A stretch of DNA of 64,000 nt from the NCBI GenBank assembly GCA_965228125.1, contig OZ245791.1, forward strand, positions 2,294,001 through 2,358,000. Reading direction: 5' to 3'. The DNA is from GWF2-38-69 sp965228125. GTDB taxonomy: Bacteria; Verrucomicrobiota; Lentisphaeria; Victivallales; GWF2-38-69. Below are positions 42,841 through 50,099 of this stretch, in pieces. The notes under the pieces are model-generated. The model was not told the DNA's origin and did no database searches. It saw only the letters and a list, made by a program, of their open reading frames with translations. The position numbers and the translations under genes are program-made. Each line of letters begins with the position of its first letter. Positions within the stretch are counted from its first letter, which is position 1.

Positions 42841-44565
42841 TTATTTAAGGACTTCTCTTTTTGTGTAATGTGTGTGCAGAAGTTCGTGACTTTTTTCGCT
42901 CAGAGGGCTCCCGAGAAATTCTTTATACAGTCTCATTACATCCTGATTCATGTGGGATTTATTAAGGTTGTCTGTCTTGTCTATTTTATAGAGGGCCTTC
43001 ATTCTGGCTTTTACTGCTTTCATGTCCAGAGAATAGGGTTGTCCTCCCCCGTTTATACAACCCCCGGGGCAGGTCATTATTTCAATGAAATGCAGGTCAG
43101 AACGGCCTTTCTTTACTTCTTCCATCAGTTTGCGTGCATTAGATAAGCCGTGTGCTACAGCTACGCCTACATTCAAATCTCCGATTTTAACCGTAGCTTT
43201 TTTTATAGGTTCTAACCCTCTTAGTCCTTCTATTATAGGATTTTCCATTTCTTTGCCTGTAATAAGGAAATGAGCCGACCTTACGGCTGCTTCCATTACC
43301 CCGCCGGTTGCTCCGAAAATTTTGCCTGCTGAACTCCTGGTGCCGAACGGAGTGTCAGCTTGCTCGGGTTTTAGTGATTTGATATCAATGCCGAAAATAC
43401 GGAAAAGCTGCCCGAGTTCTCTGGTAGTTAGTACCGCATCAATATCGGGGATCGAATGTCTTTGCATTTCACTGCGTTCCGATTCAAATTTCTTGGCAGT
43501 GCACGGCATAATTGAAACAGAGAAAATCTGAGAAGGCTTTAGTTTTTGTGAATCGGCAAAATATGTTTTTATTACAGCTCCGAGCATTTGTTGCGGACTC
43601 TTGCAGCTTGACACGTTTCCAAGTAATTCGGGGTAGAATTGTTCGATGAATTTTATCCAGCCGGGAGAACATGATGTAATCATCGGCAATATGCCATTGT
43701 TCCTGACTCTGTGGACAAGTTCGGAACCTTCCTCCATAATGGTAAGGTCGGCAGAAAACGATGTGTCAAATACTTTCTTAAACCCAATTTTGCGAAGAGC
43801 CGCCACCATCAGGCCATTGATGTCCACTCCAGGCTTGAATCCCAATTCCTCTGCGATGCTTACTGACACAGCAGGGGCATGTTGGACTACGGTACATAAG
43901 TCAGGGTTATTAAGGGCATCGATTACTTTTTGAATATGATCCTTTTCCGTCAGTGCTCCTGTCGGGCAGGCTTTTACACATTGTCCGCAATAAACGCAGC
44001 TTGAGAGGTTCAGGCCTTCTTCAAAAGCCGGGGCTATTTGGGACTTAGCGCCCCGTCTAACGAAATCTATAGCTGAAACTCCCTGAATTTCTTCACAAAT
44101 ACGTACGCATCTGCCGCAGAGAATGCACTTGTTTGGATCCCTGAGTATGGATGGACTTGAGTAGTCCAAGTTCAGAGGGGTTCGCTTGTGTGTGTGGCTT
44201 CTTGACCTGACATTGAGTTCTACTGCCAATTTCTGTAGTTCGCAGAAATTGTTTTTCGAACAATAATTACAATCGTCAGGATGGTTAGTCAAAAGTAGTT
44301 CGACAACAGTTTTTCTGGCGTTCAGAGTTCTTGTTGTATGTGTTTTGATTTTCATGCCTTCTGTTATGACAGTAGAACAGGCAGGAAGTAAATTATGCAT
44401 ACCTTCTACTTCCACGATGCAGATTCTGCATGCTCCGCTTGGCGGCAGGCCTTCTATGTGGCAAAGAGTAGGAATTTTTATTCCGGCCTTTTTGGCTGCA
44501 GACAGTATGGTATCGTTTTTAAGGGCTTTTACTTTCGTATTGTTGATTTCGATATTTACAGACAT
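42841..44565 (-). CDS. hydA: [FeFe]-hydrogenase catalytic subunit HydA
   Basis: I choose ATG 44565, with GGAG 6 bp upstream, over a TTG four codons earlier. The 574-residue protein has an N-terminal [2Fe-2S] domain (Cys35, 46, 49, 63), a His-Cys3 [4Fe-4S] site (His95, Cys99, 102, 108), two more [4Fe-4S] sites (Cys147/150/153/157 and Cys190/193/196/200), and the H-cluster domain with L1 T-S-C-S-P-G-W (297-303), L2 M-P-C-T-A-K-K-F-E and L3 M-T-C-P-G-G-C-I-N-G-G-G-Q-P. The T-S-C-S form of L1 is common in the NADH-linked, electron-bifurcating subgroup. With HydB and HydC it would make or take up H2 in the cytoplasm using ferredoxin and NAD(P)H. Confidence 0.96.
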   Translation of the reverse strand: MSVNIEINNTKVKALKNDTILSAAKKAGIKIPTLCHIEGLPPSGACRICIVEVEGMHNLLPACSTVITEGMKIKTHTTRTLNARKTVVELLLTNHPDDCNYCSKNNFCELQKLAVELNVRSRSHTHKRTPLNLDYSSPSILRDPNKCILCGRCVRICEEIQGVSAIDFVRRGAKSQIAPAFEEGLNLSSCVYCGQCVKACPTGALTEKDHIQKVIDALNNPDLCTVVQHAPAVSVSIAEELGFKPGVDINGLMVAALRKIGFKKVFDTSFSADLTIMEEGSELVHRVRNNGILPMITSCSPGWIKFIEQFYPELLGNVSSCKSPQQMLGAVIKTYFADSQKLKPSQIFSVSIMPCTAKKFESERSEMQRHSIPDIDAVLTTRELGQLFRIFGIDIKSLKPEQADTPFGTRSSAGKIFGATGGVMEAAVRSAHFLITGKEMENPIIEGLRGLEPIKKATVKIGDLNVGVAVAHGLSNARKLMEEVKKGRSDLHFIEIMTCPGGCINGGGQPYSLDMKAVKARMKALYKIDKTDNLNKSHMNQDVMRLYKEFLGSPLSEKSHELLHTHYTKREVLK

Positions 44566-44587
44566 ATTTTTCTCCAATCAAAGAAGG

Positions 44588-47500
44588 TTATTTGGGTTGA
44601 GTGAATACTAAGTCACAGCGTGAACATCTAAGCGATTCTTTTCTTGCAATATCTTCGCTTATGGTAAGTTCGACTTCCCTAAAGTTTTTGTATCTGTCTT
44701 TAACATCGATTTCCTGTCCATGTGCTCTTGTGAATCCATCCAGTTCATCATCGTTGAACTCAATGGGGGGAATGAAGACACTAGGATTCTTTCTTAAAGT
44801 TTTCGATAAAGAGAGGGGTTTCCCTTCCAAATAACGGCCGATAATACTGGCTACTTTTTTGCCGTGAGAAACAGCATGAATGACAGCATTTGGCAAGGTT
44901 ATTACATCCCCGCCGGCAAAAACTCCTTTGATATTTGTTTCAAATGTATCTGAGTTGACTATAAGGCTTCCTGTTTTGGCTGTTCTCAGATCCCCAAGGT
45001 TTTCTGTATCGGGTTTTTCGCCGACTGCCACAATCAGAGTGTCAATATCCACATTGTATTCAGAGTTTGGTATAATAACTGGTCTCTTTCTGCCCTTGTT
45101 GTCAACTCCTTCAAGTTTGTTCTTAGCCAGAGTTATCCCTTTGAGTTTACCATTTTCTGACAAAACCCCCATCGGCGTTACCAATGTAACAAAATTTATG
45201 CCTTCTGCCAATGCCGCAGAAATTTCTTCTTTGTACGCGGGCATTTCATCCTGGCCTCTGCGATAAAAGACAGTTACGCTTTCGACGTCCTTCTGCCTTA
45301 ATGAAACTCTGGCTGAGTCAATGGCGCTGTTTCCGCCGCCGATAATTCCTATTTTCCCCTTGGCCAGATTTATTCCATGGAGGTTGTACTTTTTAAGGAA
45401 CTGAATCGAGGGATAAACGCCTGAAACTTCTTCTCCTTCTAAGCCCAGTTTTAATTCTTTATGCGCACCGATGGAAATGTAAATGCATTTATATCCTGAG
45501 TTAAACAGTTCATTCACAGTGAAATTTTTTCCAAGAACCTGGCCGAATCTTACTTCTATGTTTTCGTTTAACAGGGAATTAATTTCTCTTTGAAGTATAT
45601 CTCTTGGCATTCTATAGGAAGGTATAGCGCAATTGAGCATCCCGCCAAGAGTTTTTTCTTGTTCAAAAATAGTAACTTTATTGCCTTTAAGTGAAAGATA
45701 GTGAGCAGCAGATATTCCCGACGGCCCGCCGCCGATAACTGCTATCCTGTGGGAATCCTCGTTGGCTTTTTTATAGTCTACTTGATAGACATCAGGATTG
45801 ACTCTGTCAACAACAAATCTTTTCAGCGTTCTTGCGGCTATTGGTTCACCGCCTGTAGTACCGCAGCGACAAACCTTTTCGCAGGGATGGTCACACACTC
45901 TTGCACATATCGAGGGTAGTGGGTTGGCGCTTCTGATTACTCTATAGGCCTCTTCATAGTTGCCATTAGCTATATTGGCTACATATCTCCAGACTTCTGT
46001 TTCCACAGGACAACCTGTCTGGCATGGAACTCCAGAGAGCTCTACGCAGACACCTGCAGGGCAGTTCCTCTCAAAAATATGAGCTTCATACTCTTCTTTA
46101 AACCAGCGAAGAGTGCTTAAAACGGGGTTTGGTGCTGTTTGCCCAAGTCCGCAAAGGCTTAGCTCTTTTACTTTCAAAGCAAGGCTTTCGAGATCAAGAA
46201 TCAACTGGAACCTGTTTAAAGTCTCCATTTTGTCTTCGGAATGAGTTCCTTTTGTGATAGCTTTAATGGTTTCGAGCATTTTTCTTGTGCCTTCGCGACA
46301 AGGGATGCATTTTCCGCAGCTCTCGCTTTGTATAAATTCCATGAAAAACTTTGCCAGATCAACCATGCATGTCCCCTCATCCATGACCACCATTCCGCCA
46401 GACCCCATTATAGCGCCTAGTTTTTTCAGGGATTCATATTCGATTTCTGTATCGAGATGAGATTCTGGGATGCAGCCGCCTGATGGCCCGCCCATCTGTA
46501 CTGCTTTGCATTTTCTGCCACCGATAATTCCGCCTGCGATGTCATATACTATTTTTCTGATGCTTGTTCCCATTGGCACTTCGACAAGGCCGGTTTTTTT
46601 GACCATTCCAGAAAGTGCGAATACTTTTGTTCCTCTGCTTTCACCAGAGCCCAGTGAAGAAAATTTCTCCCAACCCAGCTCCATTACTACAGGAACGTTT
46701 GCCAGAGTCTCCACATTGTTGATAACAGTAGGTTTGCCGAATAACCCGCTAAGGGCAGGGTACGGAGGACGGGGCCTTGGCATTCCTCTTTTTCCTTCGA
46801 TACTGTGGAGCAGGGCTGTTTCTTCTCCGCAAACAAAGGCTCCGGCACCTTTTTTAATTTTTATTTCGAGATCAAACTTCTTGTTTAGGATACTCTTGCC
46901 TAATAATTTATATTTTTTTGCCTCTTTAATGGCGTATTCAAGCCTTTCTATGGCAAGAGGATATTCAGCTCTGATATATACATAGGCTGTACTGGCGCCT
47001 ATAGCGTAGGAAGCTATGGCTATGCCTTCAAGCAGTCTGTAAGTATCGCTTTCTATAACGGCTCTGTCCATGAAAGCTCCCGGGTCACCTTCATCTGCAT
47101 TGCAGATAAGATATTTTTCTTTTGATTTTACGGATCTTGCTATTTTCCATTTTTTCCCTGTAAGGAAGCCGCCGCCGCCTCGGCCGCGAAGAACGCTTTT
47201 TTCGACTATTTCAATTATTTCTTCAGGAGTATTGCGGCTAAGGATTCTGGCCAGATTGGAATACCCTCCGTTTGCAATATAGGCATTGATATTTACAGGA
47301 TCAATTATGCCGCAGTTTGAAAGCACCCACCTGACCTGATTGGCATAGAAAGGAGTTTCATCTATAAAAGGGATATTAGTCCATTGTTCAAGCCCGTTCT
47401 GTCTATGCTGTCCAAATACGAAATCTGAAGGAAGAGAATTATTAAAAACACCCGAAAGAATAATCGGCACATTCTCATAAACAGCACTATGGAAACTTAA

Positions 47501-47860
47501 CCGTACTTTGCCAGGAATCTGTACATCAATCATCGGTTCCATAGAACAGAGCCCAAGGCATCCTACTTTTACTATTTCAGCGTCAATAGAGTTCTGTTTG
47601 AGATATTCTTCTACGGCTGTTAAAGTTTTGTTAGCGCCCGCACCGATACCACATGTTCCAAATCCGATAAATATAACAGGCCTGCTGATTTCTTCTTTAC
47701 GGTATTTTTTTATGGCGTTAGTTAAAGCATCGTTGCCTTTCAGTGCTTCTTTGGAGAAAGGATTTTCTTTTCCGATAGAGTTTATGAGCTCTTTTGCAGG
47801 TGTTGTTGGTTTCAACCACAAGGAGTAGCTATTGTTCGTATTCAAATTATTTACTTGCAT
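44588..47860 (-). CDS. hydB: HydB-GltD fusion: NADH/FMN hydrogenase subunit with NADPH/FAD module
   Basis: ATG 47860, with GAGG 6 bp upstream, fits better than the ATG four codons before it, and overlaps hydC by 14 bp. The product is about 1090 residues. Domains: thioredoxin-like [2Fe-2S] (about 1-130, with C-L-G-L-C), NuoF-type FMN/NADH domain (about 150-570: G-R-G-G-G-G-F, G-A-G-A-F-V-C-G-E-E-T) with its [4Fe-4S] motif C-G-K-C-I-P-C. Then, in place of the usual C-terminal ferredoxin, comes a complete GltD/NfnB-like part: a Cys-rich Fer4_20 region (C-P-A-G-V-C to C-R-C-G), FAD site G-G-G-P-S-G and nucleotide site G-G-G-N-S-A-I-D with F-Y-R-R-G, the NADPH-type loop. A short C-S-R-C tail follows. 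The enzyme may thus use both NADH and NADPH; this is inferred from domains. Confidence 0.93.
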   Translation of the reverse strand: MQVNNLNTNNSYSLWLKPTTPAKELINSIGKENPFSKEALKGNDALTNAIKKYRKEEISRPVIFIGFGTCGIGAGANKTLTAVEEYLKQNSIDAEIVKVGCLGLCSMEPMIDVQIPGKVRLSFHSAVYENVPIILSGVFNNSLPSDFVFGQHRQNGLEQWTNIPFIDETPFYANQVRWVLSNCGIIDPVNINAYIANGGYSNLARILSRNTPEEIIEIVEKSVLRGRGGGGFLTGKKWKIARSVKSKEKYLICNADEGDPGAFMDRAVIESDTYRLLEGIAIASYAIGASTAYVYIRAEYPLAIERLEYAIKEAKKYKLLGKSILNKKFDLEIKIKKGAGAFVCGEETALLHSIEGKRGMPRPRPPYPALSGLFGKPTVINNVETLANVPVVMELGWEKFSSLGSGESRGTKVFALSGMVKKTGLVEVPMGTSIRKIVYDIAGGIIGGRKCKAVQMGGPSGGCIPESHLDTEIEYESLKKLGAIMGSGGMVVMDEGTCMVDLAKFFMEFIQSESCGKCIPCREGTRKMLETIKAITKGTHSEDKMETLNRFQLILDLESLALKVKELSLCGLGQTAPNPVLSTLRWFKEEYEAHIFERNCPAGVCVELSGVPCQTGCPVETEVWRYVANIANGNYEEAYRVIRSANPLPSICARVCDHPCEKVCRCGTTGGEPIAARTLKRFVVDRVNPDVYQVDYKKANEDSHRIAVIGGGPSGISAAHYLSLKGNKVTIFEQEKTLGGMLNCAIPSYRMPRDILQREINSLLNENIEVRFGQVLGKNFTVNELFNSGYKCIYISIGAHKELKLGLEGEEVSGVYPSIQFLKKYNLHGINLAKGKIGIIGGGNSAIDSARVSLRQKDVESVTVFYRRGQDEMPAYKEEISAALAEGINFVTLVTPMGVLSENGKLKGITLAKNKLEGVDNKGRKRPVIIPNSEYNVDIDTLIVAVGEKPDTENLGDLRTAKTGSLIVNSDTFETNIKGVFAGGDVITLPNAVIHAVSHGKKVASIIGRYLEGKPLSLSKTLRKNPSVFIPPIEFNDDELDGFTRAHGQEIDVKDRYKNFREVELTISEDIARKESLRCSRCDLVFTQPK

Positions 47861-48329
47861 GGAGCGCCTCATTTTCTTTAAGCTCGTTGATAAGCTTTAG
47901 TGTTTTTTGGGGAGTGATTTTAGCGAAAAATTCACCGTTTATACATATAACAGGTGATAAACCGCATGCTCCCAAACATGCCACAGTATCAAGGCTGAAA
48001 AGTTTGTCTCTGGAGGTAAAACCGGGCTTGATATTAAGGTTATTGATCAGCGTTTCCAGAATTTTTTCTGAACCTTTTACATGACAGGCAGTTCCTCTGC
48101 ATACCAAAATGTGATATTTGCCTTTAGGCTGGAAACGGAATTGGTTGTAGAACGTTGCCACGCCATAAATTTTACTGACAGGTAATTTCAGATAACGGCC
48201 GATCTCCACTATTGATTGTTTTGATAAGTAGCCTTCTAATTCCTGAACTTCCTGAAGAATAGGGATCAGAGAATCTCTTTTGGCCTCTTTGTAGCTTTCC
48301 AGTATTTCTATAACGCTGCTGTTTGGCAT
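47847..48329 (-). CDS. hydC: [FeFe]-hydrogenase subunit HydC (NuoE-like)
   Basis: HydC is the small thioredoxin-fold [2Fe-2S] subunit passing electrons within the hydrogenase. The 160-residue protein has the NuoE pattern: V-A-T-F-Y-N-Q-F, then C-R-G-T-A-C for the first two cluster cysteines and C-L-G-A-C-G for the second pair. It is the first gene of the operon; AAAGGGGG precedes the ATG. The 107-bp gap to waaP probably holds the operon promoter. I looked there for a Rex site (TTGTTAA...TTAACAA) and found only half of one. Confidence 0.94.
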   Translation of the reverse strand: MPNSSVIEILESYKEAKRDSLIPILQEVQELEGYLSKQSIVEIGRYLKLPVSKIYGVATFYNQFRFQPKGKYHILVCRGTACHVKGSEKILETLINNLNIKPGFTSRDKLFSLDTVACLGACGLSPVICINGEFFAKITPQKTLKLINELKENEALHASK

Positions 48330-48436
48330 TTTATATGTTCCCCCTTTTTGTTAGCTGAACATTAATATATAACTATACATCAGGAAATTATAAAAAAAAC
48401 AGCTAGAGTAAGAAGTTTTTGACAGGTGTAAAAACT

Positions 48437-49318
48437 CTATATTTTACTAAAAACGCAGTCAGGCGTTCTTTTAAAGTCTTTCTTATATAAAGCCAGTGCT
48501 TTGGAATTTACTTCTTTCCAAAAAGAGAGATTCTTGGTTAATTCATGTCTCAGAGAAGATTTTGAATATATTTTGATGAATCTGAAGACATCTTTTTTAG
48601 TAAGTCCAATGTCCATGGAAGAAAACCATATTCCTGCAACATCTTTTATTACCCACCTATGCGGGGTTTTTTTGCGTATCTGTGCCCGATGGAGGTCTAT
48701 CAAATAGAGTTTTGGGCTTAAAGTTTTAGGTCTTAGAGGTTGGGCATTTGATGTTGAGTGCTGGGGGTCGATTATTGATAACTCTTCAGATATACTCTTA
48801 GCATCCAACAGGAAATGGCAGATATAATAATCCCTGTGATTTACTCCATTTGCGTGAAGCTGCCTACTGACCCAAGCTACTTTTTCTAGCAAGGAAAGTT
48901 TAACACTAAATAGGGGTTTGACTTCTTTCCAGTTCCTACAAAAATCCTCAAGGCTGATACAGTTTTGAATGTCATCAGTAATAATAAAAGAATCTTGTCT
49001 GGCAGGATTCCAACCCTTTTTGCCAAATGCTGCGATGCGCATAGTTCCGACATTCAGATTTTCCAACTTCCTTATTGCGAAGAACTCATTTGATGCGCCA
49101 AGTATGGTGGATTTAAATTGCAATAAATTTTTAAATATCTCGCGCCAGCCAACGCCGTGGTGGATTTTTGCAAAATAGCTTTTACTATTGAACTCAAATT
49201 GCAAAGTCCGTCTTGTTTTTACTAATCGATAAACTTTTCCTTCAAGCTTGTCAACTTCTCGAAAGGGGTTTTTACCTTTCCATTCTCTGGCAAACTCTTT
49301 TCGTAAATATAAATACAT
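48437..49318 (-). CDS. waaP: Lipopolysaccharide core heptose(I) kinase WaaP-like
   Basis: WaaP phosphorylates the first heptose of the LPS inner core on the cytoplasmic side of the inner membrane. The 293-residue protein aligns with RfaP/WaaP through H-G-V-G-W-R-E-I-F-K-N-L, G-A-S-N-E-F-F-A-I, the catalytic loop G-V-N-H-R-D-Y-Y-I-C-H-F-L-L-D and the metal-binding Y-L-I-D-L-H-R-A-Q. Between the last two is an extra stretch of about 20 residues (P-Q-H-S-T-S-N-A-Q-P-L-R) not expected in the family, apparently an inserted repeat-like sequence that kept the frame. The gene marks the cell as LPS-bearing. It stands alone on the minus strand upstream of the hydrogenase operon. Confidence 0.86.
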   Translation of the reverse strand: MYLYLRKEFAREWKGKNPFREVDKLEGKVYRLVKTRRTLQFEFNSKSYFAKIHHGVGWREIFKNLLQFKSTILGASNEFFAIRKLENLNVGTMRIAAFGKKGWNPARQDSFIITDDIQNCISLEDFCRNWKEVKPLFSVKLSLLEKVAWVSRQLHANGVNHRDYYICHFLLDAKSISEELSIIDPQHSTSNAQPLRPKTLSPKLYLIDLHRAQIRKKTPHRWVIKDVAGIWFSSMDIGLTKKDVFRFIKIYSKSSLRHELTKNLSFWKEVNSKALALYKKDFKRTPDCVFSKI

Positions 49319-49664
49319 CTTTTATTGAGCCTCTTGCAAAATTCTGAATTAAAATTGCTAGAAAAAGTTAAAATTCTTTAAAAAGCAGGAAGTTGAATGT
49401 TATAATAGCCTTATAGATAATTATTTAAGACATTAATAGGGAATTATAGCGATGTTGCAGCTTCCTGACATGTTTTATAACATACAGCATTACCTTTTTC
49501 TAGACTCAGAAGAAGTTTTAGTTCTTCTCCGAAATAAAAAGTGCAATTTAACAAAGGAAAAACACTTTCTTTTGATTGATAAAGATTGTAGCTGAATCGT
49601 TGTGGAGATCAAGGGTAATCCGGCATAATCGGTTTGCCGTTAGGTTTGAAGGGAGGGTTCAACT
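49319..49664. other. Intergenic stretch with a 47-codon frame
   Basis: An open frame at 49452-49595 (plus strand) reads M-L-Q-L-P-D-M-F-Y-N-I-Q-H-Y and ends K-D-C-S; it has only a weak AGGGA upstream and no recognisable family. It may be the decayed start of a longer gene or insertion element. The rest is AT-rich. Confidence 0.3.
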
Positions 49665-49799
49665 ATGATTGACTCAATGATGAGCTTCGGGGTCTCCTAC
49701 GGAGATCTTACTTCCCCTAAGCTCATAAAAAATACAGAAGACAAAAGACCAAATACACAAAATTTCTTAAACAGCCTTCTCAGGCTCTCTTCTTTTTAG
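49665..49799 (+). CDS. Possible 44-residue peptide
   Basis: ATG 49665 has a strong AGGGAGG site 6 bp upstream. The frame reads MIDSMMSFGVSYGDLTSPKL and ends L-L-R-L-S-S-F before a TAG. It overlaps the small leftward gene by 33 bp and includes the whole hairpin at 49681-49725, so the coding sense may be accidental. No family is recognised. Confidence 0.3.
   Translation: MIDSMMSFGVSYGDLTSPKLIKNTEDKRPNTQNFLNSLLRLSSF
49681..49725 (+). repeat. Long two-part hairpin
   Basis: TGAGCTTCGGGG (49681-49692) pairs with CCCCTAAGCTCA (49714-49725), 11 of 12 positions. Inside, TCTCC-TAC-GGAGA (49693-49705) forms a second perfect stem. There is no T-tract. It could be a structured RNA, a terminal repeat of a small element, or a regulatory hairpin. 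Confidence 0.55.
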
Positions 49800-50018
49800 A
49801 ACGCCTGCTTCAACAAGTTGATCAATAAGCTTCTGCATAGTGTTAAACATAGCAAGAAAACCATCCGGAGGCATAATAATTCTTTGTTTCTCAACTATAT
49901 CAGGTTCTTTCCCGCTTTCTGATGGTTCGTAACTGATTAAATCGAATCTTACCATTCCTTTTACGAAATGAATTTTACCGATTCCGTCTACATAAACTTC
50001 TTCTCTGCAAGTAATAAT
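49767..50018 (-). CDS. Small conserved-looking protein with probable ATT start, next to the giant adhesin gene
   Basis: An ATG at 49955 gives 62 residues, but the frame upstream of it looks coding (REEVYVDGIGKIHFVKG leads straight into M-V-R-F-D-L-I), and AAAAAAGGAG lies at 50030-50021, just before ATT codons at 50018 and 50015. No ATG or GTG begins the longer frame in a better position, so I annotate an ATT start (83 residues), as in infC. The product has G-I-G-K-I-H-F, then I-I-M-P-P-D-G-F-L-A-M-F and helix L-I-D-Q-L-V-E-A-G-V-L. I have no function for it. It is 81 bp downstream of the giant gene on the same strand and may be its partner. Confidence 0.55.
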   Translation of the reverse strand: MITCREEVYVDGIGKIHFVKGMVRFDLISYEPSESGKEPDIVEKQRIIMPPDGFLAMFNTMQKLIDQLVEAGVLKRREPEKAV

Positions 50019-50099
50019 AACTCCTTTTTTTGTTATTGATTGCTATTTTTACTAACTTGTAACAACGTTATTATTTTTTCGATTTCTTGTTTATAAACA

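Noticed and set aside
48330..48436. Rex repressor site upstream of hydC
   Set aside because: Only a TTGTTA half-site is seen; the second half does not match.
49665..49799. Similarity of the 44-residue peptide to the start of KUP potassium transporters
   Set aside because: Only a few residues (V-x-Y-G-D) match, and the rest, including the membrane helix, is absent.
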